Below, piece by piece: positions 1-9,393 of a stretch of DNA of 64,000 nt. This DNA comes from Lethocerus indicus (Eukaryota > Arthropoda > Insecta > Hemiptera > Belostomatidae): assembly GCA_019843655.1 (NCBI GenBank), contig JACDQD010000006.1:11586034-11650033 (forward strand), read 5' to 3'. Numbering within the stretch: the first letter of the stretch is position 1; each line of letters begins with the position of its first letter. Position numbers and translations under genes: made by a program. The notes beneath the pieces are model-generated. The model saw only the letters and a list, made by a program, of their open reading frames with translations. It was not told where the DNA came from and did no database searches.

Positions 1-35
1 CCAACAGTACACGAAGTTCCCATAAAGAAACCCAA
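1..35 (+). CDS. 3' part of a coding exon, gene cut by left edge
   Basis: The window opens inside an exon that ends at position 35 in a good donor (CAA then GTAAGA from 36). The frame that leaves the exon in phase 0 is open and reads NSTRSSHKETQ. It joins in frame to the exon at 346, which also starts in phase 0. Another frame is open over these 35 bases but would meet a stop early in the next exon, so the frame choice rests on the downstream exons. The residues are polar and basic, like the rest of the visible C-terminus. The gene's identity and the upstream part are not visible. I am fairly sure this is a real exon because the phase fits, but 35 bases alone would not prove it. Confidence 0.6.
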
Positions 36-345
36 GTAAGAACAAGAGAAAATAAATTGAGAGTTGATAAAATAAATCATATTTAATAGAGTAACATGAA
101 ATATATTTTTGGTCATAATTTAATAAAAATAATTTAATAATAATATTATGAAGTTTTTCATATGTTTTGTTTTGTTTGGTGCTATTTTGTTCATTTAGTT
201 GGTAAATTAAATACTGTGTTAATTTGTTTGATATAATTTTTGTTATAGCTATTTTAAATATTTGAAAATTTTGTTAAATAAATATGTTAGATAAATTTAG
301 TTATTACCTTATGATGATTATGACATCTAATAAATTTTTTTCCAG

Positions 346-472
346 GGTCAAATGTCTTTTACTCAACAACTGGAACATTGTTCGCGAAGATCAAAAATCT
401 TGAGTCCATTACAGTCACAACCACCAAGCCCAATATATGCATCTCCTCCAATGAGCCCTCAAAATCCATGTA
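346..472 (+). CDS. coding exon, Ser/Pro-rich C-terminal region of unidentified protein
   Basis: The exon follows a T-rich tract and CAG acceptor at 343-345 and ends before GTAAGG at 473. It is 127 nt, entered in phase 0 and left in phase 1. The translation starts GQMSFTQQLEHCSRRSK and continues with proline-directed sites: LSPLQ, PPSPI, ASPPM and MSPQN. Four SP dipeptides in about 25 residues suggest a disordered tail that could be phosphorylated by CDK or MAPK-type kinases; that is inference from composition. No domain is visible and I do not recognise the family. The reading frame is supported by phase agreement with the exons on both sides. Confidence 0.75.
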
Positions 473-622
473 GTAAGGCACTTTAATTCTTTATTTTGCA
501 TAATTGATTTTGTAATGATTCATTCACGATCCATTCTGGATTGCCTGTAATAATCAACTAGTCTGTTTAGTTACTTTACTCTTTAATTCTTCTAACTCTC
601 TAATTGACCATTATTATTTTAG

Positions 623-692
623 ATGATCATTTCTCAAGAGATACACACATGAGAATAATATTAGGTAACAAGACATCACCTACAAGGTCCAG
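623..692 (+). CDS. coding exon (70 nt) of the same gene
   Basis: The acceptor is a T-rich tract ending in TTTTAG at 617-622 and the donor is AG followed by GTACAG at 693. The leftover base A of the previous exon plus AT gives an Asn codon. The exon then reads DHFSRDTHMRIILGNKTSPT and on to an RS pair, leaving in phase 2. The other two frames contain stops or do not match the neighbouring phases. The TSPTRS segment adds another proline-directed site next to basic residues. No motif identifies the protein. Confidence 0.75.
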
Positions 693-1195
693 GTACAGTT
701 TAATATTTAATTTATTTACTAACATGTTTTCTAAATTAGTTTTTATTTTATTCGTGCAATGTATTATTTGATTATGACTGTTTTAATATAATAGTAATAA
801 TAATATTTGTTATCAACTGTGGACATAAACAAATTATAAAACATCCATACCAATAATCAATATTGTTGTTGAGAGAATAATTAAGAGCCACAAAAAATAA
901 ATTTGTGCCATTGAATATGTTTTTTGCAATACAGATATAAAAATAAAAAAATAAAATCACATTGAATTTTCTTCTTACATGATGGTTAAAATTGTTTCAA
1001 CACAAGAAATGTGTTGAGAGAAAAATATTCATGTCCCCTTTATTTTGAAATTTTATAGCCTTAAAATAAAAATCATACTAATTGAACATTCATCATTTAA
1101 TTATTGTACCATTTTGTTATAACATTGGAATTCATTTGGTCTTCAGTATTTACTTAATAAGATCACATTTTACAAAATGACTATAAATATTTCAG

Positions 1196-1355
1196 TGGTA
1201 GCAAGCCAAAGAGAAATGGAATTGTTACAAATCCAGCTTTGAGGATAGTTCCTGCCATAAGAAATGGTTTGGAATTTGCAGCTGGGAGGCGCAACCATAA
1301 TAATAGTGCAACTCCATCAAACAGTTTCCATTGGCGAAAGGAAACACCTCTCTAG
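1196..1355 (+). CDS. terminal coding exon with stop codon
   Basis: The acceptor TTTCAG ends at 1195. The first base completes an AGT serine codon with the phase-2 end of the previous exon. The frame then runs for 52 codons, starting GSKPKRNGIVTNPALRIVPA and ending WRKETPL, to TAG at 1353-1355. The visible C-terminus, about 130 residues over four exons, is basic and low in acidic residues. The core NPALRIVPAIRNGLEFAAGRR looks like a short conserved tail motif, but I cannot name a family. An AATAAA follows 71 bp after the stop. Agreement of three junction phases and one terminal stop makes this the best-supported gene in the window. Confidence 0.75.
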
Positions 1356-1425
1356 CATAGGTTTGACAGAACTTGTATTATATTTTATGAACATTTGAAA
1401 TTTAATAATTAAATTATACAAATCA

Positions 1426-1431
1426 AATAAA
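1426..1431 (+). terminator. candidate proximal poly(A) signal
   Basis: AATAAA is followed directly by a T/G-rich stretch (TGTTTTATTTTT), 71 bp downstream of the TAG at 1353-1355. This is the arrangement expected of a cleavage and polyadenylation site. Several other AATAAA hexamers occur further right in this A+T-rich region, so a longer 3' UTR is equally possible. Confidence 0.35.
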
Positions 1432-1497
1432 TGTTTTATTTTTATTAAACATATAAATTATTATTATATTCTATTCAATTTAAATATTTTATTTCAG

Positions 1498-1540
1498 GGC
1501 CTCAAAATTTGCAACGGATTCTGCAGTTTGTCCTAAGTAA
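1498..1540 (+). CDS. possible alternative last coding exon
   Basis: A T-rich tract ending ATTTCAG at 1491-1497 is a good acceptor. If the exon ending at 692 (phase 2) is spliced here instead of to 1196, the frame continues as RASKFATDSAVCPK and stops at TAA 1538-1540. This would give a second, shorter C-terminus. A GTAAGT overlaps this stop (donor at 1537), so the piece could also be a 3' UTR or internal exon reached from a weak donor at 1361. There is no independent evidence that it is used. Confidence 0.3.
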
Positions 1541-2692
1541 GTTCCTCTGATAGGAAAAGATAATGAGCTACAGAAGTATATTACTTTGAAGCACTTGATT
1601 AATGAATGAAAATTTTGATCACACCGGTCAGTATGGAAAATAAAAATCTGATAACCAATATTTTAAATTTTGGTAGGATTAAGTAAACTCCTGGTTACCA
1701 TGATTTATTGAAAACTACAAGAAATGAATATTAATTTGCGATTCATACGAATATTGATGAAGGGTACACTTTTATAATTGTCTCAATTATGAATTTATCT
1801 TGAAATAAATTATAGTGTTCTTATGACACTAATTACTATTACATCAGTTGATATTGTTATCACTTTTTATGCAGCCATTGTTTATTTCTAATCGGCAGTA
1901 TTTTACTATTTCAAACATAAAAAATAAATCATTTTTAAGCTGTAGTTCTGTGCTTCTATCGGGTAATTAATTTGTTGTATTAAGGGACTCCAGTTGATAT
2001 AACATTTATAAGTACGCTCTAAATTTGTAAATACAGTTTTCCATTATCTACATTGAATGGGGTCCATTATATAATCGATAAAACTTTACTGAGTATGCAG
2101 AAAATAAAAGAATTAGGGATTGTACTAAGCGAATAGTGCTTGAAGTTATGGCTCCCTATAACCTTGGCTGTGGTATAATGGCTATTAATATAAAATGAAA
2201 CTATTGTGAGCACTTAAGTAACATGAAAGGAATAAAAAATGAAGGCTAGCTTTTTGAAGAAAATTGTATTAAATTACTTGGTATTGGCTGAATATCTTTA
2301 TGCTACAGTGAAAATGTGCTTGCTGATCTGTTATATTTTTCAATGGTTATCACATGTTAAAAAGATGGACAGCTGTGACTTGCATATATTTGTCTTCTTG
2401 GTGACATTTTGGTGATTAGCATCACATATCTGACCCAACTTTTTTCACTCTGTCATTTTGTTAGTATTTTCAAGATATTTAACAATATTGCTAAATATTC
2501 AACAATTTTTGATGTAATATCTACTGTGTCTGATAAAGCAGAACAATATTTAATTGGGCAAATTTTAAAGTTTTGTTAGTTTTATTTTGGTTATTGATTT
2601 ATTTTATTTCTTTATGGTTATTCAATCGGATAAGACAAAAATGAGCCAAAGTAATATTTCTTCACATATTGAATTTTGCCACCTTGGCTAGT

Positions 2693-2983
2693 GTTAACTT
2701 CAGTACCTCCAATATATGATTTGAAGATGATTATAATTGAAGGGTAAACTGAGCTTGGGATCCCTACCTCTAATTCATTGTAGTTCTGTTGTACCAACCA
2801 TAATGTTTTGCCTGTTTCTTGTTATTTTCATTATTGTATTTGGCTTTTTCTTCATAAATTTATGTAGCATTTTTAGTTTTATTCCTTAAGTGAATTTATT
2901 CTGTGATGTTTAATCCAAGAGAAGACTCTAAAAGTGAGGGGATGTTTGCACCCCTATAAAGTCCTGGAGGTACTAAAGTTAAC
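2693..2983. repeat. 19-bp inverted repeat, arms 272 bp apart
   Basis: Positions 2693-2711 (GTTAACTTCAGTACCTCCA) are the reverse complement of 2965-2983 (TGGAGGTACTAAAGTTAAC) with a single mismatch. Outside the arms the similarity fades, apart from TGGCA and its complement nearby. In a transcript the arms could pair to close a loop of about 250 nt. Whether this is a decayed mobile-element remnant or a structured 3' UTR element is open. Confidence 0.5.
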
Positions 2984-5419
2984 CTCTATTAGACTGGCAT
3001 TATTTTAAAATGGTTCTTCATTTTAATTTATTTGAGGTACTTTCTTTAATTGAAAATGATTTGTTATTCTAGATACTCTTTTATTCTGACAGCTGGGTGG
3101 CCTTGCATTTTAGTTTTTGTATACGCGATAGATGATATGAAAGTAGCACATTATTAACTAATTAAAATATTAATTTTAAGGTATGATTATGTGGAAGTTC
3201 TACTATAACATTTTTTCCTAATTAAATAACTTTCAATTGTATGAAAGAAAATGTATAAGTGTTCTACCAGTAGGGTGTTCATATCCAAATTAAAGCTGCT
3301 CTTCCAGTAAAATTATTTACTAGATCCATTTGTACACACAATAATTTTATGTAATTACTAATAGATTATAATTGTAAATTTCACCATTACCATGCTATGA
3401 AATGCTTTCTAGTATTTTTCTTCTTTGCTGTTTGTTTTTTGGATCATTTGTTATTTAATTTGATGGTCATCATTGATTTACTATTGACATAAGGGACTAA
3501 AATTCAAGGGATGGCAGCTGTTGGAAAAACTTTTTTAATTTTGTCAAGCATAGTATAATTATTATACTCAAAGTTGTAGAATCTTCACTAGTTACAAACA
3601 ATTTTACAGTAGAAAAGTTTGGACTATGATTCCATAATATTTGAAGTAGCTATATGCCTGCTGTAGCCAAGAGAATCACAGGTCATACCTTGTATAAAGA
3701 CTGGACAATAGGTTAGAAGTAGTAATGGAATGTGCGAGAGGGATTTGTTCATAACTAAGTAACATTCCCTATACACATACTTTGTAATTAGTTATTGGAG
3801 ACATAAGTAATGCACTATTTACATGCATTACAGTAAAGTCTCAAAATCTTTTACTCTTTATTCATATGAACTAGAAGTGTCTAGTTGTATGAACTTAACT
3901 TGTCCACTTGAAAGGATTAGAAATTATAGTGGATCTTGAAATTGTACACTGCCTATAAATAACAGAATATTTAAATAACACTGAGTATTACATATGACAC
4001 TTATTATTATGTGTCTATGCTAACTGAGTATCCAGGTTCATAATTTCATATCTCCATTTAGTGAAAAAAATTTGACTCATGTAAAACTTGTATTAGAAAA
4101 TCATGAATGCCAAATGTATGTAAATTTGATTTTATTATTTTTAAAAGTGTATTTGTGGTTTCTTGTTAAGGAGAGATTTAAAAAATAAAAGAACCAATCT
4201 GTTCAATTTCTTAATTGAATAGATGATATTTTTTAATGATTTTTCTATTTCAAAATTCTTATTGTGTTTATTATAGTGTAATAACTTTTGATATAGTGTA
4301 TATCAAGTCTGCCATATTAACTAATGCTATCAATGTGGCTCTGATTACCTGACAAGGCATTTGAGGTATACCTAGTTTCTTATTTCATTATTGAGAAAAG
4401 TAATAGATTTTGGGGTTTTATTGTGATTTATGCAGTGATGCCTCAATGTATTATTTTTAGATGGATGAAACTAGATATGAGATAAGAATAATATAAATAT
4501 ATATATATACTTATATATAGCCTAATGTATACTTATGTCTATCATTTTATTTAGCAGAGAAGTTTCCTTGAAATGAATCATTTTCAGAAGTAAACGGTTC
4601 TTGGTTGTCAGTAATTTATGCCATACAAATCTTTAATATATTACTGTTAAATTTATGAATATTTTATTATACAAGTGTTTCAATTAGTGTTATTAGTCGG
4701 CAACTATTTACTCATAAGTGAGTGTGAATATAATTCAGTGGAATTGTGGTTGAGTGATAAAAATGATGAAACCTAATACATGTAATTATATATAAATATA
4801 TATATTTGAATTTGTGTACCAGTAGAAATACAGGTATCATTTAAAAATTTACATTCCACTGTCTTTAAGGTACATGTTTCCTAGAAGAAAAGCTCGATAG
4901 CTGAACTCTAGACTTTATAAAGATTTAAATTTTCTATGAGGAATCTATATTAAAATTGAATATATATTTTCCTTAATATTTTCCCACATGCTGACAGTTA
5001 TTGTGTACTTTGTGGATAAGCCGTTGTTTCTGTATAGAAAAATTCGTCCAGTATTGTTGCATATAATTGTTAATATCTGTCATTTGAAATGTATGACATG
5101 TAACCCAACCACTGATGGATATAATTTTATTATTAATCTTCAATTTTATTTTTATTTTGCATTGTTTTTATTTTGTCTCTTTAAAGTCGAATTGGCAATC
5201 TCTCCTTGTATGGCATAAGTGTATTTTTGATTCTTACCTTTGAAGTTTATCTGTAGCAGAATTGCCACTGCATCCACGTTACCAAACTCTATGTTAGTCA
5301 TACCAAACTGCCAAATACGTAGCTTAATTTATTATAGTGTAATTATTTTTATAATTTGAATTTGCTATTTATGTATTTCAGTGACTTAGTTTTTAGTTTA
5401 TTCCTTATATTTATGCCCT

Positions 5420-5425
5420 AATAAA
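5420..5425 (+). terminator. candidate distal poly(A) signal
   Basis: AATAAA at 5420-5425 is followed about 40 bp later by a T/G-containing stretch. It lies at the right-hand side of the A+T-rich block, so it could end a long 3' UTR of the gene that stops at 1355. In such A+T-rich DNA the hexamer also arises by chance. Confidence 0.2.
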
Positions 5426-6259
5426 GTATTTAATAATGAAAGTCTAGTTAACATATTTAGTTTCATTCCTTCCTATGTCCTGTATATTCAATATATATGC
5501 AGTGATACAAGATACAAGAAGAATAATTTTTTACTCTTACTTCACTTTTAATGATTACCTAAAAAATAAATGGTATACTGATGACAATGTTGCCCTATGT
5601 ATTAAACCATTATTTTAATAAGTATAAGTATTTATTTTAAATGTCTATTCAATCTCTATTTTTTTAATTCAGTGTACTCAATCCCTTTTCTAGGAAGACA
5701 TTTTTAAATATTTCTGACAATTGCATTCTATTTTAATATTTTATACAATCAATTTTATACAACTGAAGGGGGAATTTACTAAAAAGATAATTTTTATAAC
5801 ACTGATTTAACTCATTTTGATAAATACAACAAATGATAATATAAGATAATAACAATAACATTCAGACCATGATAACTATGATGACATTAAAACAAAACCA
5901 AATAATAATCAGGCATGATATAAATCAATTAGCTTTGTGTTCAAGTGAAATACATAATCTGAGTAGAATTCAATATACAAATTTATTATATTTCTGGTAA
6001 TATAAAAATAAACTTTTAGCAATAAAAAATAAATATTCAATGATTAACAAAACTACCTTGTCCAATATCATCATTATTATTGGAACCGTTTGGTATAGTG
6101 CAAAAATGTGATAAATAAAAATTATTAAATAAAGATAAATTAATAAAAAAGATAAATAAAATATATTAAATAAAATTTAACTAATTCACTTCTATACATT
6201 TTTAGAAATGTTTAATTCGAATTATATCGTGCTTTTTGAGATTTAAAAGGCTGATCTTA

Positions 6260-6860
6260 TTGAGATATGCTAAGAGGTTTCAATTACGGCCAACAGATGG
6301 AGGCTGTCTCCCCCCTTGGTCGGCGGTGTTCCGTCATGACGTAGGCCCACTAGCCTTGTCTTCTTTACTTTTCTTTATTTATTTTTTGCACGTGCAAATT
6401 TAGGTCACCGGTACAGTCAGTGCCGAAAATCGGCGTACGCACATCGCCCCAATCGGGTTGGCCTCGATTCCGGAGATCGTATAACGGAGCCGGGGTGTCG
6501 GTTGGTGGCGGGGGCTTCGGCTCTCTTGCGGTGTCCCCGCTCCTTCACGTCCGCCTCGAGAAAGAAAACAGTTCGCCTCAGCCGCCGAATCTATGGAAAA
6601 GTTTCCACGTTAGATGCATCGCTGCATATCGTCTTCGGTTATTTTCTGGGGCAACTTCATTCGTTCCCGTCAAACTTGTCTCATTGGAGCGGTGCACCGA
6701 TCTGTACAACAAGTCCTATTTCGGTGGGACAATACGTTTTGATATATGATGTCATTGCCACAAGTTACATTTCAGGCATAATGGCCAAAAACATACGTGG
6801 CTCGAGCCATAAGTTTGACTCGTCTGAGATAGCCGGCTGTCATCAGTGAGTCAAACCCGA
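6260..6860. promoter_or_regulatory. CpG-rich block with palindromic E-box; putative promoter
   Basis: Composition switches here from A+T-rich to CpG-rich. The 14-bp perfect palindrome TTTGCACGTGCAAA at 6385-6398 contains a CACGTG E-box of the type bound by Myc/Max, Clock/Cycle or USF proteins. About 20 bp further on, GTACAGTCAGTG (6411-6422) contains two overlapping initiator-like CAGT motifs. No TATA box or clear DPE is present. A possible donor (TCA then GTGAGT) lies at 6845. The short open frames here are what G+C-rich DNA gives by chance, and I see no homology to any protein. Confidence 0.35.
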
Positions 6861-8100
6861 CACTCCAACAATTATGTAGAGTTTAAAACCCGGCAGATAG
6901 CACTGTTATTGCCATTCTCCGTTACAGATTCCCGAATTGTGGGCCTGAATTATCAGTCATCCTACGGATAATACTATTATTGCCCCCGGTAGTGCTATGG
7001 AATATTTCCGGTTGCAAAGGACCTTCCCTTTGGAGACGTAGGTAGTCTCGGACTAACTCACGCCTCGTTAATGTTCCTTCTGGATTTAATTCGGTTAGGT
7101 GACGTCTCTGAATAAGTTCTGATCTAATTCCATGCCTTACACAAATTAGTTTCAAAATTGAATTTGCTTTATAGGCTGCCCGACTGTGACAATGCAAAAG
7201 TGAGTGGAACCCGCCAATTAGTAAGTTGGCTCATGTCCTTAGTAAATAAAGAAATGAGCACTGTTAAATCTTCAATTAATAGGTATTAAAAATAATAACA
7301 TTGAAACATATGTTAAAACATAAAACAATTAGAACATATTGTGGAATTTAAAATTTGTTGTAGGTCTACATAGTATACACATTGGAAATATGCTGGATTC
7401 ATCTAGAAATACTGATAATCCACTTGATCTATTTGGTTCATTTGTAACCATGCATGTATATATAGTTTATATACATACATATATGTATATATATTATATA
7501 TATGTATATATGGATACATGCATACATACTAACCAAAGACCAATACTCTGGCACATCACTGGTCCCATGTAGGACTATAGGAAAAAATTACTGGATTAAA
7601 AGTTATGTTTTATTTAATCAATATTTATGCTTGCATATAGCTCATCTTTTAATTCACATAGGAAACCAATAAGATATGGCCCTCCCCTAATGTCTTAAAG
7701 TTTTGTTTAATTATGCCCCCTTAACATTTTATATTAATTTATATTAATTCCGCCAATGTTTCTGAAATAACCTTACTGCTTACGAAATAACACACTTTAA
7801 CTGGGCTATATAATTCTTGGTCTTCCAAACGACTTATTTTTTCCCCTTTCCACACATAATTGATTCAGATATAGAGAGATAAATAAAGAACTGTGAGAAC
7901 CCGAAGCATGGGCCACCGGAAGTGCGTTCGTTTAAATGTGGCTTAGTTCTATGAACATTCACAATTATTATTATTGTTGTTGTTGTTGTTGCGGGTCCTC
8001 TGTTGAGTCATCCCGGCATGACGTATCTATAATAGCATTGGTGGGTATTCCTAATTTTGGCGTTTCATCCGAAGAATCTCAGCCGGAGGGTGATTACTCC
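6861..8100. other. non-coding sequence with a TA/CA-rich imperfect hairpin
   Basis: No convincing exon is visible. The stretch at about 7449-7533 is TATA/CATA-rich and begins and ends with complementary ATGCATGTAT-type sequence, so it could fold on itself, though low complexity explains this. A short (GTT)n run lies at about 7975-7990. Confidence 0.4.
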
Positions 8101-8109
8101 GTGATTTCT

Positions 8110-8506
8110 GGTATCGGTGGCCCAGAGTGGGAGGTGTAGCGCGTCGGTCGAAGAAAGTGAAAACTTGGGCCGTGGAGAGGGCGGCCGGTGCCAAAAAGTG
8201 GCTCGCGAAAAATGTTTTTGGCTGGAACTGTACGCGCCCGGGCGCAAGATTGGCGGATCTCCCACTACCTCTAGGCCAGTCCTCCCTCGGCTCACCTCAC
8301 AGTTGCCAATATTTCGACCGATCGTTTTTTTTTCTATACTCGAATTTTCTCTCTATTTTCGTCACCTTTTCTTTCCGGTTCCCGTTTCCGGACGTATCGA
8401 GTGTTAGCCGACCGTCGGCCTGTTGAGTGGAGTTGGAGCCCCCGCTCATCAAAACCTGCCCCTCGGTTGGCGCTCGCTCCAGAACAGACTACCAACTTCC
8501 CTCCAA
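8110..8506 (+). promoter_or_regulatory. CpG-rich block ending in a 5' splice site; putative first exon 1
   Basis: A CpG-rich stretch with pyrimidine tracts ends at a consensus donor, CCAA followed by GTAAGT from 8507. That layout fits a TATA-less promoter with a non-coding first exon of a plus-strand gene. No start codon with a long in-frame continuation points to a known protein, and the transcription start cannot be placed. Overlapping open frames on both strands come from the low stop-codon frequency of G+C-rich DNA. Confidence 0.3.
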
Positions 8507-9242
8507 GTAAGTCCACCATTCCCCTTTCTTTTGACTTTTTCGTCGATGGCACGGTATCTATTTTCCTCCCACTTTGTGTGCTTCACACGCCGAAAGTACT
8601 GGATGTTTTCATCCGGCAAATCATCACTTGTAGGATTTGCAGTTACCTACATGTACAAACGTCACCAGGCGTTTAGGTGTTCCAGTATGAATTTGGTATT
8701 GTTAAGATGTGGCTATATCATTAAGATGGAAGGCAATAAGGCGGTATTGTGACAGCAGTCATCTGTTATTGGTTTTGGAGAATTATGACCCCGGTAATTT
8801 TCCAAGTTTACTACTAACGCATGCGGTACTATCGCTACTAGCACAGGAGAAATATGATAGGACTTTTATGATATCCGATGCAGCAGGATAGTGATAATAT
8901 CGCGAGATTTGTCACGGGGAAAATCCCCTCTCCTCGGGTTATAATTTCCTCAGTGAGTTCTTGTAGCATTCGGGTTGCCATAGCGACAAGAGATTTCCTC
9001 GAAATTCGTTACGAATCTGAAGTAAAATGTTTGAAGAAATAATCTTTAATAAAATAACTCTTACAGAACCGATACAGAGCTCGGGATGAATGGTGAACGC
9101 GTTGTTTTGAAAGGAAAAAAATTCCTAGTTTCTAAAAAAGTGGCGCTACAATAAAAATACAGGAAACGATCTGGTAATTACACAGTACAATCAACACTTT
9201 TTTCTGACTGGTAGAAAGCGGAAACTATTAGTATATACAGGC

Positions 9243-9262
9243 GAGAGAGAGAGAGAGAGAGA
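9243..9262. repeat. (GA)10 microsatellite
   Basis: A short uninterrupted GA run is followed by a purine-rich tail with a run of Gs. It lies just beyond the donor of the minus-strand exon candidate at 9319-9393, where it would be read as CT. Confidence 0.9.
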
Positions 9263-9318
9263 AGAGAAGGGGGGGAGGGAATGCAAAATCAGAAAACCCG
9301 ATTCCTTGTTCTACTTAC

Positions 9319-9393
9319 GTTCCTACGATTTCTTGGGTCTCGGGTTGATTCCGATTCCTTTCATTTTTCCAGTTTGACTTCCAACATTAATTT
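9319..9393 (-). ncRNA. candidate non-coding exon on minus strand
   Basis: Read on the minus strand, TTTTTCTTCCCTAACTCAG is a near-ideal branch point, pyrimidine tract and acceptor. The 75-nt segment that follows ends in GGAAC and then GTAAGT. All three frames contain a stop, so it is not an internal coding exon. It could be a UTR or long non-coding RNA exon transcribed against the gene models on the plus strand. No second exon could be linked to it, so the call rests on the two splice signals alone. Confidence 0.25.

Larger units (their letters stand above)
1541..6250. other. A+T-rich non-coding stretch (3' UTR and/or intergenic)
   Basis: This 4.7 kb is visibly far richer in A and T than the sequence right of 6.28 kb. 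It has many short poly-A and poly-T runs, no long reading frame and no credible internal exon pair. It probably contains the 3' UTR of the gene ending at 1355 and the spacer after it. The only ordered structure I found is the inverted repeat at 2693-2711 and 2965-2983. AATAAA hexamers are scattered through it, including one at 5420-5425. Confidence 0.5.

Noticed and set aside
6719..6728. TCGGTGGGAC, identical to the first ten bases of insect miR-278
   Set aside because: The match ends after ten bases and no complementary arm forms a precursor hairpin.
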